Source: DASYLJ01 sp036009625 (GTDB lineage: Bacteria > Desulfobacterota > Binatia > DP-6). Taken from it: a DNA stretch of 64,000 nt. Below the pieces are notes generated by a model. The model worked only from the letters and a program-made list of their open reading frames with translations. It did no database searches and was not told the DNA's origin. The stretch spans positions 19,264 to 83,263 of the forward strand of contig DASYLJ010000120.1 of NCBI GenBank assembly GCA_036009625.1, in the 5' to 3' direction. Below are positions 9,023-18,421 of this stretch, piece by piece; positions within the stretch are counted from its first letter, which is position 1; the number at the start of each line of letters is the position of its first letter. The translations under genes were made by a program, and so were the position numbers.

Positions 9023-10633
9023 CTACCGCACGCCCGCCACCGGCTGCATCTCGACGTCGCAGACGCCGCCGAGACGCACCGTGTCCTCGGTCATGGCGCC
9101 GTTGCACGTCGCACCGCTCGCCCGCACGCGGCAGGTGAGCGTCATCGGCACGCCCTCGTCGAGCCAGGATGGGACTTTTCGGTAGCGACCCACGCGCTCG
9201 AACCGGCAGCCGCGTGGCACGCCGTACGGGCGGCATCCGGACGGACCCTTCAACGACACCTTGCGGCTGTCCACGACCCATTCCGGATATCGATCGGCGA
9301 TCTCGACGACGTCGCCGTCCGCGGACGTCTCGATCAGCGCCTCGCGGAACAGGTAGCCCGCGTCGTCTCGTGCGCCGACCTCGATGCGGGTGCCGGCGAT
9401 CAGCGCGAACTCGTCGCCGCGACGCGCGACCGCGCCGGTCATGAACTCGACGCGCGGATGGTCGGGGAAGCACTTCCCCATGGCGGGCGGATGATAGTAG
9501 TGCCGCAGCGCCGTCAGCGACGCGCCCTCGGTGTCGGGAAACAGGGCGGCGAGATCGCCATCGTCGCCGTACAGGATGTCCTCCACGTCGCCGACGTTCT
9601 GGGCGTACATCACGCGGAGCCTCACGTAGTCGGGATGACCGGCCAGATCGGGGCGGAGAAAGCACGAGGTCAACCCCGACACCTGCGTCAGGAGCTCGTC
9701 CCACACGTTGTACTGAGACACGGACGACGCCACGCCCTCGAAGTCGCCCTGGAAGCGACAGCTCACGGACGCCGTGCAGCCGCCGCGCCCGCGGTTGCGG
9801 ATCGAGAGCGCGATGACGTTGCGCTCGCAGGCGCCGTACGGGCTGCAGCCGCGGTCGAGGTGGCCCTCGTAGAGGGCGGTGCGCATGACGTAGTCGAGGT
9901 TCCGGGCGCGCGCTAGATCGCTCGCGGACCAGTCGCCGGGGTTCGCACGGGTGAAGGCATCCCAGGCGCGCGCGAGCGCGGCGCGACGACCGATGAGACG
10001 CGCGTGTGCGTCGGCGCACGCGGCCGACCCATGGAACGCGCGCACGATGCCGTCGAGTCCCGTGCCGCCCGAGACGTCGCGGTCCTTCGTCGACGTCGCG
10101 ATCGACGGCGGATCGAACGAGGGCGGCTTGTCGATCGCGGCGAGATCGCGGACGTCGACCACGTTCTTCACGTCGGATGCACAGTGGTGGTTCTCGACGC
10201 GCATCGCGCGCCGACCGGCGGCGGTCGCCTTGAATCGCGCCGTGTCGGCGGGCTCCGCGCGCCGCGCGTCGACCACGATGTCGAAGCCCACGTACGGCGT
10301 GCCGTCGGCGTCGACCAGCGGGCGTCCGTCGCGTACGACGAGGCAGGGAATCACCGATGTGCCCTGCCACAGCGTGCCGACGGGGGACTTCGCACCGATT
10401 CGGGCGAAGGCGTCCGCATCGTAGTAGGGCACCTCGAGCGGGCCGTTGAACGAGTAGACGGTCATGACGCGCGTGGCGGGAATGTCGGCGCGAGCCGACG
10501 GCGAGCCGACGGCGAGCAGGCCGAGGAAGGCGGCGAGCATCCGGATGGCGAAACGTCGTGCAGACGGCACGACGTCGGTCACGACGGGCGGCGAAGCGGC
10601 CAGCACGCCGGCCTTGGAACGATCCTCGATCAA
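9023..10633 (-). CDS. Secreted cysteine-rich protein of unknown function
   Basis: 536 residues from a TTG start; an internal ATG at 10540 (MLAAFLGLLAVGSPSARA) would give a tidier signal peptide, so the true start is unsettled and no strong ribosome-binding site decides it. The mature part begins DIPATRVMTVYSFNGPLEVP. It holds about ten cysteines scattered in short pairs (GCSPYGACERN, GGCTASVSCRF, GCRPYGVPRGCRF), probably disulphide-bonded outside the cell. I recognise no family and no catalytic motif. It lies between two other exported minus-strand genes with intergenic gaps of ~110-130 bases, consistent with a common transcription unit. Confidence 0.65.
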   Translation of the reverse strand: MIEDRSKAGVLAASPPVVTDVVPSARRFAIRMLAAFLGLLAVGSPSARADIPATRVMTVYSFNGPLEVPYYDADAFARIGAKSPVGTLWQGTSVIPCLVVRDGRPLVDADGTPYVGFDIVVDARRAEPADTARFKATAAGRRAMRVENHHCASDVKNVVDVRDLAAIDKPPSFDPPSIATSTKDRDVSGGTGLDGIVRAFHGSAACADAHARLIGRRAALARAWDAFTRANPGDWSASDLARARNLDYVMRTALYEGHLDRGCSPYGACERNVIALSIRNRGRGGCTASVSCRFQGDFEGVASSVSQYNVWDELLTQVSGLTSCFLRPDLAGHPDYVRLRVMYAQNVGDVEDILYGDDGDLAALFPDTEGASLTALRHYYHPPAMGKCFPDHPRVEFMTGAVARRGDEFALIAGTRIEVGARDDAGYLFREALIETSADGDVVEIADRYPEWVVDSRKVSLKGPSGCRPYGVPRGCRFERVGRYRKVPSWLDEGVPMTLTCRVRASGATCNGAMTEDTVRLGGVCDVEMQPVAGVR

Positions 10634-10759
10634 GAATTGCCACCGCCTCGTTGGATGATGCTCGCCAGCGGCATGTAGTGGCGCGAGCGCTGCAAGTCCA
10701 ACGGCGGGGGCCGAAGCATTCCCGTCGTCGGCTGACGCGGCCCGGAGACGTCGCGCGAC

Positions 10760-11800
10760 TCACAGGAAGCGCGCGAAGAAGTCCCAGATCGCCTCGGCGG
10801 CATGGTCCCACACGTCATGGCCCAGGCCCGGCACGGCGCACCAGACGACCGGTTTACCCTCGGTGCAGCCGTCGTGCTCGACGCACGGGCTCGGGGTGAT
10901 CGCGCTGGTGCTGTCGTCGCATCCGTTGCCCCACACCCATTGACTGCGGCTGTACTCGGCGTCGGAAATCAACACGACCTCGTCGTCGACGCCGTGGATC
11001 ATGAGGGCCGCCGCCGGTGTCGACGGGCAGATGTAGTGCCCGTCGACGTCGTACTCGGAGTCGTCTTCACCGTACGGGCCGCTGCCGGAATGCGGCGCGA
11101 TCGCGTCGAGGTACGATGCTCCCAGCGTACAGTTGAGGAAGTTCGCGAAGTATCCGCCCCGGGAGTGGCCCGTGGCGAACACGCCGTGGACCGGGAAACG
11201 AGCCGACAGCTGCGCGACCAGATCGATGAACATCGCCATGTCGGGATTCGCGGCAAGATCGGTGTCCAACGTGAACGACCGGCCGGATTCCTCGGTGGCA
11301 TCCGGATACACGAAGATGGCGGCGCCGTTCGCCGCCGCTTCGAGACCGAGGCTGGCGCGCACGTCGGCACCCGTTCCACCGTCGCCGTGGTACGCGAACA
11401 CCAGCGCATACGTCTGCTCGGGATCGTACGTGGGCGGGACGTACAGCGCGTAGGTGCGGTCGACGCCAGACGAGGTCACGTGCTCTTCCGGAAAGAAGCC
11501 GGTCGGGCAGGCGTCGCCGCACGGCGGGGGCAACGTGGTCGTGGTCGTCGCCGAGACGACGGTGGTGGTGGTGACTTCCGCGAAGCACAGGCCCTCGTGG
11601 GCGCGGCAGCTCGAGACCGCCTCCTTCCGGCACGTCTTCTTGCAGCGTCGCGGGCGCGTTCCGTCGGCGACACAGGCGCTACGACAGGCGACGATCGCGG
11701 GCTTGCAAGCGCGAAGACATGGCTTCGCCCGTCCGACGGACGGCGCGCCGAGCAACAGCGCGACCAACAGTGGGACGAAGATTCGGGTCGACGTGGTCAT
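10760..11800 (-). CDS. Secreted PHB-depolymerase/feruloyl-esterase-like hydrolase
   Basis: 346 residues. A signal peptide leads into a Cys-rich, basic segment (~residues 27-70, CLRACKPAIVACRSAC onward), then a Thr-rich linker (TTTTVVSATTTTTLPPP). The catalytic domain (~95-346) is an alpha/beta hydrolase of the LpqC/CE1 esterase type: YALYVPPTYDP, the oxyanion region FAYHGDGGTG, the nucleophile elbow GHSRGG with Ser213, and a final GLGHDVW that supplies the His. A likely acid is the Asp in MIHGVDDEVV. The substrate would be a soluble or polymeric ester outside the cell; which one is unknown. The ATG at 11800 has AGGGAG upstream; an in-frame start nine codons earlier lacks such a site. The Cys/Thr-linker architecture is typical of this genome's exported proteins. 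Confidence 0.85.
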   Translation of the reverse strand: MTTSTRIFVPLLVALLLGAPSVGRAKPCLRACKPAIVACRSACVADGTRPRRCKKTCRKEAVSSCRAHEGLCFAEVTTTTVVSATTTTTLPPPCGDACPTGFFPEEHVTSSGVDRTYALYVPPTYDPEQTYALVFAYHGDGGTGADVRASLGLEAAANGAAIFVYPDATEESGRSFTLDTDLAANPDMAMFIDLVAQLSARFPVHGVFATGHSRGGYFANFLNCTLGASYLDAIAPHSGSGPYGEDDSEYDVDGHYICPSTPAAALMIHGVDDEVVLISDAEYSRSQWVWGNGCDDSTSAITPSPCVEHDGCTEGKPVVWCAVPGLGHDVWDHAAEAIWDFFARFL

Positions 11801-11957
11801 CGAGAATCTCCCTAGCACGAACCGCAATACGGGTGCCGCTGGAATCGTGCGCTGACCGCGCAGACGCTCAGCGAGCCCCCCCGGACTTCTGCAGTCGGGT
11901 GCCTTCTGGCGAAGGGGTGGACCGTCGAGACCGGTGGGTATCGGCTGTTAGCCGCTC

Positions 11958-11993
11958 CCGAGGGGCGCCCGCGTGCGGCCGGGCGCCCCTCGG
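11958..11993 (-). terminator. Perfect 13-bp hairpin after the HtaA-like gene
   Basis: CCGAGGGGCGCCC and its exact complement are separated by a 10-base loop, 12 bases beyond the stop codon at 12005. The position fits a terminator or 3' mRNA-stabilising hairpin for the minus-strand gene. No U-tract follows, so classic intrinsic termination is not proven. Confidence 0.6.
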
Positions 11994-12004
11994 TCGGGAT
12001 CGCG

Positions 12005-13153
12005 TCAGCCCGGCAGTGGCGCGTCCGGGCAGGACGCCGGCGCCGCGTTCTTCGAGCCCTTGAAGAGCTTGCCGGTCTTGTAGGTCTTCTTGCTGGAGGC
12101 GCCGACCCCGGCGCACAGCGAGTCGTCACCAGACGACACGACGATGCTCACGTCGGCCGGCTCGCTGCCGAGCGCATGGCTCAGGCCCGCGCCCTTCCCG
12201 GTGACCTTGATGCCTCCGATCGTGATCTGTGCCGCGGAGATCGGGCCGAGGACGCGCTTCGAGTCGGCATACTTGTAGCCGGCGACGACGCCCTTCTTGA
12301 CCACCGCCGTCCAGTTCGACGCGGGCAGCACGTAGGTGTCGTCGAACGTGCTGCTCACGACGCGCACCGTCGCGCCGTTGACCGTCGGGTCGATGTCGGC
12401 AGGCACGACGCCCACTTCCTTCGCCACGACGAACGTGAGGCCGCGCTTGTCCGGCTTCGCCGGGTCGTCCTTCAGCAGGAGGTTGGTCGACGATATCGGG
12501 GTGCCCCCAGCCGGCGGCTCGACGAGGGGCAGGATGATGCGCATGTCGTCGAGCGGGTCGCCGGCGGCGAGGAAGCCGCCGAGCGCCGTCGCCGCCTCGT
12601 TCGTGATTGCGCCGCTGCCGATGTTCCAGGTGACGGTCGTTGCCCCGATCACCGGGGCGGTCGTCAGCTCGAACTCGCCGAGATCCATGCGCTGGTCGAC
12701 CGGCGGCGTCGTGCCCATGGTGACGACGAGCTTCACGCGCGCGTTGACGACGACGGTGCCGTCGTCCGCGATCGTGATGATCGGATCGATGATCGACAGG
12801 TTGAAGAAGTGGTCGGGCCGATCGAACAGAAAGGTGCCCTGGCTCTCGATCACGCCGTCGCCGTCCGGCAGGTCGTAGGAGAAGGTGGTCGCGGTCCAGC
12901 CGAACACACCCGGGCCGGTGACGCCCGCCTTCGGATCGCAGCCCCCCTTGGCGACGTTCGGATTCGGGTCGCAGGTGGCGCCGGCGCTGGTGCTGATGGG
13001 CGGCGTGCCCGAGCCGGAATGGATGTAGGAGCGGAACGCTGCGCGAAAGCCCCAGTCGATCTCGTCGGCGGCGAAACCGATCGCGGGGACGGCGAGGAGC
13101 ATGGCCGTCACGGAGAGCGCCTGAACACGGGAGCATCGAGTCTGCGAGTGCAT
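12005..13153 (-). CDS. Secreted HtaA-like domain protein with C-terminal module B
   Basis: 382 residues: signal peptide (to ~29), then at ~30-205 a domain starting DWGFRAAFRSYIHSG and containing FSYDLPDGDGVIESQGTFLF and later IITIADDGTVVVNARV. These match my memory of the HtaA domain (PF04213), which in corynebacteria binds haem in surface haem-uptake proteins. Residues ~225-382 are module B (NLLLKD, KRGLTFV, the segment YVLPASNW, GYKYAD, VTGKGAGLSHAL, a late Cys), shared with the protein at 33345. A surface ligand-binding role is inferred; I cannot verify haem-ligating residues, and no haem transporter lies nearby. The ATG has AAAGG upstream. It is divergent from the P450 at 13398 across ~244 bases, so the two could share control, an interesting pairing since P450s need haem. 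Confidence 0.75.
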   Translation of the reverse strand: MHSQTRCSRVQALSVTAMLLAVPAIGFAADEIDWGFRAAFRSYIHSGSGTPPISTSAGATCDPNPNVAKGGCDPKAGVTGPGVFGWTATTFSYDLPDGDGVIESQGTFLFDRPDHFFNLSIIDPIITIADDGTVVVNARVKLVVTMGTTPPVDQRMDLGEFELTTAPVIGATTVTWNIGSGAITNEAATALGGFLAAGDPLDDMRIILPLVEPPAGGTPISSTNLLLKDDPAKPDKRGLTFVVAKEVGVVPADIDPTVNGATVRVVSSTFDDTYVLPASNWTAVVKKGVVAGYKYADSKRVLGPISAAQITIGGIKVTGKGAGLSHALGSEPADVSIVVSSGDDSLCAGVGASSKKTYKTGKLFKGSKNAAPASCPDAPLPG

Positions 13154-13397
13154 GAAGCCTTTCCTTTCGATTGTGGCTCGCCGCTCGCCCGGCGGTCAGT
13201 CAGAGCGTGTGGAGGTCCGCATTTAGCAACCACCAACGGTCGCGACCAGATGAGAAATCGAATGGCCGCCGGGTGCGAAAAAATGGCGCCGTCCACGGAA
13301 AACTCCAAATCCGATGCCTCATCCTCGTGGCCAAATCGGCAACACCATCGGGACTTCCTACGAGACGCCCGAGGGCTAGGATCGACGTGGAGGCAGC

Positions 13398-14570
13398 ATG
13401 ACGTCACAACCAGCCTTCGGAACCGATCGCGGTCGCGCGCTGGTCGCGTGGCTGCGGGAGATGCGCGACGAGCATCCGGTCTGGCAGGACGGGCAGGGGC
13501 TCTGGAACGTTTTTCGCTATGCCGACGTGCAGCGCGTGATGACCGACCCCACGACCTTCTCATCCGACACGACGAGGCTCGTGCCGAGCATGAGCCACCT
13601 GCAACGCGGCACGCTGACGCGGATGGATCCGCCGGCGCACCACAAGCTCCGCCGCTTGATCAGCCACTCGTTCACGCCGAAACGTGTCGCCGGGTTGGCG
13701 CCGCGCATCACGGCGATCGCCACTCAGCTCCTCGATGACCTGGTCGGCGCGGAGCAGTTCGACCTCGTCGGCGCGTTCACGTATCCGCTGCCGGTGATCG
13801 TCATCGCCGAGCTCCTCGGGGTGCCGACCTCGGACCGCAAGCTGTTCCACGAGTGGGCCGATCACCTGCTCGGCGTGGCGCGCACGAACTTTCGAACGGA
13901 GGAGTTCGCAAAGATCGTCGAGGAAGGGATGCGCGAGATGGACGCATATCTCCTCGCGCACTGCCGGGAGCGTCGGCTCACCCCGCGCGATGACCTGATC
14001 AGCGATCTCGTCACCGCGGAAGTCGACGGCGAGCGGCTCGACGACGAGGAGGTCGTCAATTTCTCACGTCTGCTGCTGCTCGCCGGTCACATCACGACGA
14101 CGCTGCTGCTCGGCAACACGGTGCTCTGCTTCGACGAGAACCCGCAGAGCGCTAGCGACGTCCGCGCTGCCCACGGGCTGATCCCGTCGGCGCTGGAAGA
14201 GGTGCTGCGCTACCGGTCCCCATTCCCGATGATGGCGCGCGTCAGCACGCGCGACGTCGAGATCGCGGGCACCACGATCCCGGTGAATCAGATGGTGCTC
14301 GTGTGGCTCCTCGGCGCGAACCACGACGAGCGGCAGTTCGCCGAGCCCGAACGCTTCGACGTCCATCGGGCGTCCAATGACCACGTCGCGTTCGGCCACG
14401 GGATCCACTTCTGCATGGGCGCGCCGCTGGCGCGCCTCGAAGGCCGGATCGCCGTCGAGCTGCTGCTGACGCGGCTCGCCGACATCCGAATCACGCCGGG
14501 AGACCCCCTCGAGTTCTACCCGACCGTATTCGGCGCCAAGGCGCTGCCGCTGACCGTGCGCTGGGCGTAG
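13398..14570 (+). CDS. Cytochrome P450
   Basis: 390 residues, normal length for a soluble bacterial P450. The I-helix reads LLLLAGHITTTLL (acid replaced by His-Ile before the conserved Thr), the ExxR is EEVLRYRS, and the haem loop is FGHGIHFCMGAPLARLEG with ligand Cys339. These resemble CYP107/CYP105-like hydroxylases that act on macrolides, terpenoids or fatty acids, but the substrate cannot be read from sequence. GGAGG lies seven bases before the ATG. No redox partner is adjacent. It is a second P450 besides the CNB-fused one at 26-1858. Confidence 0.93.
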   Translation: MTSQPAFGTDRGRALVAWLREMRDEHPVWQDGQGLWNVFRYADVQRVMTDPTTFSSDTTRLVPSMSHLQRGTLTRMDPPAHHKLRRLISHSFTPKRVAGLAPRITAIATQLLDDLVGAEQFDLVGAFTYPLPVIVIAELLGVPTSDRKLFHEWADHLLGVARTNFRTEEFAKIVEEGMREMDAYLLAHCRERRLTPRDDLISDLVTAEVDGERLDDEEVVNFSRLLLLAGHITTTLLLGNTVLCFDENPQSASDVRAAHGLIPSALEEVLRYRSPFPMMARVSTRDVEIAGTTIPVNQMVLVWLLGANHDERQFAEPERFDVHRASNDHVAFGHGIHFCMGAPLARLEGRIAVELLLTRLADIRITPGDPLEFYPTVFGAKALPLTVRWA

Positions 14571-14761
14571 GGGGCATCCATCCGGGCGACGCGGCTCCGA
14601 GGTTCACCCGTCACGCGAGCCGTTCGAAAGGTCCAGACGCTCGCCAGGTGGCGGCTCGCGCCGTTCGCCGAGGCTGTGACGACACGGGTGCCGCCACCGC
14701 GCTGCTGGCTGAGTGCGATATTCGTTGACCGGTCCGCCGCTCCCACGGTAGCCAACCTTGC

Positions 14762-17410
14762 ATGACCAACGCCTTCCTCGTGGGCATTCGTCGGGTCGTC
14801 GTGTTGGCCGGGGTGGTGATGGCGGTCGTGCCCGCAGCCGTCGTAGCCGCCCCGTTGCTGGAGCTGAGCGGATTCGTCCCCGATCCGCAGGGGAGCCACG
14901 CGGCGTTCGACGTGGTCACGAGCTCCGACGGCAAGCATCTCTATACGCGCTCTCCCATCGACGGCCTCGGTGTCTTCGCGCGCGACGCCGTCACGGGAAC
15001 GGTGACACGGCTGGCCTCCTACCAGGACGGCGTCGGCGGCGTCGACGGTATCGAGGGGTCCGGGGCCGTCGGCATCAGTGCCGACGGCGCCAACGTATAC
15101 GCCACCTCCAGGGACGAGGCGGGCCTCGCCATCTTCTCACGCAATGCGGCGACCGGCCTGCTCGTGCAGACCGCGGTGTTCCGCGACGGCATCGGCGGAG
15201 TGGATGGCCTCTGGGGTGCGAACGTCGTGACGGTGTCCGCCGACGGTGCCAACGTCTACGTCGGCTCGGTCTACGACAACGCGGTCGCGGTGTTCACGCG
15301 CGACGTCGGTACCGGGGCGCTCACGTTCCTCGAGGCCGAGCGCGACGGCTTCGGCGGCATCGTGGGGCTGTCCGCACCCGCGGCATTCGTCGTGAGCCTT
15401 GATGGCGCGCATCTATATGTCGCCGGCGGTGGCTTCACGACCCACTTCTCGCGCGATGTCGGCACGGGTGCGCTGACGTTCGTCGGCTCGATCAACGGCG
15501 GCGGCAACACGCTCGCCATGCCGGTGAGTGGGAGTCATCTGTACGCCGCCATCCCGGGTGGCGTCCGTATCCTGTCGCGCAATGCGACGACGGGAGCCCT
15601 CACGCCGAGCACCACCGTCTCGCTCGGTTTCTCGGGTTCCGTGGCGATCGTGCTGTCCCCCGACGACGCGTATCTCTATGCCACGCGATCGAGCTCCACG
15701 TCCGTCGCCGACGTCAGGATCTTCGCACGCGACGCCGTGAGCGGTGCCCTCACGTCGCTGGGCACGACATCGGCGCTTCCTGCGGGTGTCGTCGATACCG
15801 TCGGCGTGAACCCGAGGGACCCCCTGGTGTCGCCCGATGGCGCGCATCTCTACGTGCTCGGCGACCTCAGCGGCGGATTCATCGGATTCACCCGCGACCC
15901 CGCCACCGGTCTCCTGACGCGCTTCGAGGTGCAGCCTGGTCCGCTCTCCACCGGCGATGGTCTCGACGGTGTCCAGGGTGTCGCGCTCGATCCCGACGGC
16001 AGCCATGTGTACGCCGTGAGCTCGCGGGACGACGCGATCGTCGTCTTCGACCGCGACGCGACGACCGGTGCGTTGACCTGGATGCAGGCGATCCAGGGGG
16101 GGCCCGGCGCCATGCCACGGCTACTGGGGCTCGCGTCGGTCGTCGTCTCGCCCGACGGCGCTCACGTGTACGCCGGCGCCATCAACGCCGTGATCCGCTT
16201 CGCGCGTGACGCCGGCACCGGGATGCTGACGTATCTCGGGACCGACACCCCGCTCGGTGTCGCGGGCGCCGGCTGCCGAACCGAGGTCGTCATGGATGCG
16301 AGCGGGACGTCGCTCTATTCCGGCTGCAACGACGTCCTGCTGCGCGATCCGGTCGACGGCAGCCTGACGCTGGTCGACGAGAATGGTCCCAGCGGGACGT
16401 TTGCCGTCAGCCGCGACGGGCAGTTCTTCTACTTCGCCACCGACGCAATGGTCATGTACGCGCGGAATCCGATCGACGGCACGATCGGAGCGTTGGTCGA
16501 TGTCATCTTCGAAGACGATCTGCCGACGGAGACGTTGGCCAACACGGCGTCGATCCTCGTCTCCGCCGATGATCGCTACATCTACACCACGTCACACTAC
16601 ATCTCGGTGTTCGAGCGGGAAGCGAATGGGGGACTGCGGTACCGGGGGCGACTGAGCGACTACGTCTTTTCGAGGCTCTCCGCGATCACGCCCGACGGCG
16701 CCTATCTCGTACACGACCGCAACGGTTTCGAGCTGCGCGCACGCAATCCGACGAGCGGGACGACCGTGCTGGCGCAGACCCTGCCGCCCGAGCCGTCCCT
16801 CACGCAATCGCGGGACGAGATGGCGGCGTCGCCCGACGGGCACTTCATGTATTTCACCATCACGGCCCTCTCGAGGATCGGTATCCTTCGCCTCGATCCG
16901 TGCGGACCGGTCGTCCTGAAGCCGTCGCTCGCGGTCACCAAGATCCTCGCCGACCCGACGCCGGGCAACGACGGGTTCAGCCTGAAGGGCTTCTTCCTGC
17001 TGCGCGGCATCACGTTCGCGTCGCTCGACCTCGTCGCCAGCGGAGCGCGTCTCCAGCTCGACGCTGCCGACGGCTCGTCGCGCGCCGACGTCGTGCTGCC
17101 GCCCGGCGGGTACGCGGGCGGCGGCACACGGGGATGGGAGAAGAAGGGGCGGACGTGGCTCTACCGCGATCGCACCGGTGCGCTGCTGAACGGCATCGGC
17201 GTCGTGAAGCTGACCGAAGGCGCGAACACGGCGGCAGGTATGGTCGCGGTGACGCTGAAGGGCAAGAACGGCACCTATCCACTGCTCGCCGGTGACGCTC
17301 CGCCCGCGGTCACGCTGACGATCGGCGCGTCGGGTCAGTGCTGTCGAACGATCTTCGACGCCGACGATTGCGGCAGTACGCCCACGTCGGTGAAGTGCCG
17401 GCCGCGATGA
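14762..17410 (+). CDS. Secreted lactonase-type beta-propeller protein with C-terminal module C
   Basis: 882 residues with a signal peptide (MTNAFLVGIRRVVVLAG to VVAAP). Residues ~40-710 are repeated blades of ~50 residues with the pattern SADGANVYATS, then IFSRNAATG and L-ahxDGhGGVDG, as in the 6-phosphogluconolactonase/YVTN propeller superfamily (PF10282). There are clearly more blades than one seven-bladed propeller needs, so probably two propellers. The last ~160 residues (LAVTKILADPTPGNDGFSLKG onward, ending in a Cys pair and KCRPR) are module C, shared with the proteins at 41143 and 48637. It may bind a surface polymer or protein; no lactonase active site is asserted. The next gene on the plus strand is 1 kb away, so it looks monocistronic. 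Confidence 0.85.
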   Translation: MTNAFLVGIRRVVVLAGVVMAVVPAAVVAAPLLELSGFVPDPQGSHAAFDVVTSSDGKHLYTRSPIDGLGVFARDAVTGTVTRLASYQDGVGGVDGIEGSGAVGISADGANVYATSRDEAGLAIFSRNAATGLLVQTAVFRDGIGGVDGLWGANVVTVSADGANVYVGSVYDNAVAVFTRDVGTGALTFLEAERDGFGGIVGLSAPAAFVVSLDGAHLYVAGGGFTTHFSRDVGTGALTFVGSINGGGNTLAMPVSGSHLYAAIPGGVRILSRNATTGALTPSTTVSLGFSGSVAIVLSPDDAYLYATRSSSTSVADVRIFARDAVSGALTSLGTTSALPAGVVDTVGVNPRDPLVSPDGAHLYVLGDLSGGFIGFTRDPATGLLTRFEVQPGPLSTGDGLDGVQGVALDPDGSHVYAVSSRDDAIVVFDRDATTGALTWMQAIQGGPGAMPRLLGLASVVVSPDGAHVYAGAINAVIRFARDAGTGMLTYLGTDTPLGVAGAGCRTEVVMDASGTSLYSGCNDVLLRDPVDGSLTLVDENGPSGTFAVSRDGQFFYFATDAMVMYARNPIDGTIGALVDVIFEDDLPTETLANTASILVSADDRYIYTTSHYISVFEREANGGLRYRGRLSDYVFSRLSAITPDGAYLVHDRNGFELRARNPTSGTTVLAQTLPPEPSLTQSRDEMAASPDGHFMYFTITALSRIGILRLDPCGPVVLKPSLAVTKILADPTPGNDGFSLKGFFLLRGITFASLDLVASGARLQLDAADGSSRADVVLPPGGYAGGGTRGWEKKGRTWLYRDRTGALLNGIGVVKLTEGANTAAGMVAVTLKGKNGTYPLLAGDAPPAVTLTIGASGQCCRTIFDADDCGSTPTSVKCRPR

Positions 17411-17435
17411 CCGCGGTCAGTCGAGAGAATCTGTC

Positions 17436-18305
17436 CTATCGCGACGACGCGATGACGTCGTCGGCGTAGCGTCGCAGATAGTCGATCTTCTCGCCGACCG
17501 GCGTGTCCGGCATGTGGTACGGATCGCGGAAACCCACGATCACGTCGGTGACGCCGAGGTCCTCGAGCATGCGAATGCCGTCGGCCGTGTAGGCGTGCAG
17601 GGAGATCACGTGCACCTCGAACGGCTCGCGCTCACGTCCGTATTCACGGCGAAGCTCTGCCAGTCGGCGGAGGTACTCGACGAGAAGCTCATGGTCACCT
17701 CCCGCGTGCATCCACCCGTCTCCCAGGCGCGCTGCGCGCCGCAGCGCCGGCTCGGTGTGGCCGCCGATCAGGACAGGGACCGGCGAGGGTGGCACCGGAC
17801 ATATCTTGATGCTCGGCACTCGATAGTGCGCCCCCTCGAACTCGAAGTACGCGCCGCGCAGCAGGCCGCGGATGATGGTGATCATCTCGTCCATGCGCTT
17901 GCCGCGCGTCTTCCACTCGGTTCCGGTGACGGCGAAGTCCTCGGGCCAGGGGGAGAGGCCGACGCCGAAGCCGAAGCGGCCCTGCGTCATGACCGCGACC
18001 GACGCCACGGATTTGGCGACGAGCACCGGCTGGCGGATCGGTAGCTTGACGACGAACGTCGTGAAGCGGAGCCGGCTCGTCACCGCACCCATGGCTGGAA
18101 TCAGCGAGAACGGCTCGAGGAACGGCTTGTCCTCGAGGAACTCGCGGTTGCCGTCCGGGGTGTAGGGATACTTGCTGTCCGAGACCTCCGGATAGCAGAT
18201 GCTGTCGGGGACGATGAACGAATCCCATCCGGCATCTTCCACCGCCCGAGCGAGCGGGAGGTAGTGCGTGGGGTCGCAGAGGGCTTCGGCGTAGGAAAAT
18301 CGCAT
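17436..18305 (-). CDS. LLM-class (luciferase-like) flavin or F420-dependent oxidoreductase
   Basis: 289 residues, full length for the family. The TIM-barrel opens FSYAEALCDPTHYLPLAR and carries conserved elements ARAVEDAGWDSFIVPD, RLRFTTFVVKLPIRQPV, the QGRFGFGVGLSPWPEDF segment and VPVLIGGHTEPALRRAARLGDGW. These enzymes use F420 or reduced FMN to oxidise or monooxygenate small organics. F420 use is likely by similarity to actinobacterial members but is not proven. Divergent from the acyl-CoA dehydrogenase at 18422 over ~115 bases, so a shared catabolic control region is plausible. Confidence 0.88.
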   Translation of the reverse strand: MRFSYAEALCDPTHYLPLARAVEDAGWDSFIVPDSICYPEVSDSKYPYTPDGNREFLEDKPFLEPFSLIPAMGAVTSRLRFTTFVVKLPIRQPVLVAKSVASVAVMTQGRFGFGVGLSPWPEDFAVTGTEWKTRGKRMDEMITIIRGLLRGAYFEFEGAHYRVPSIKICPVPPSPVPVLIGGHTEPALRRAARLGDGWMHAGGDHELLVEYLRRLAELRREYGREREPFEVHVISLHAYTADGIRMLEDLGVTDVIVGFRDPYHMPDTPVGEKIDYLRRYADDVIASSR

Positions 18306-18421
18306 GACGTCGAGGTCGCACTACCTCGCCCGTCGCACGCGCGCCAGTCGCCACGCCGGGCGGGTCGTCTCGGAGACCGTCAGCCATCGAGTCCGCCGGC
18401 CATCTGGGCTAGGGACGTTTC

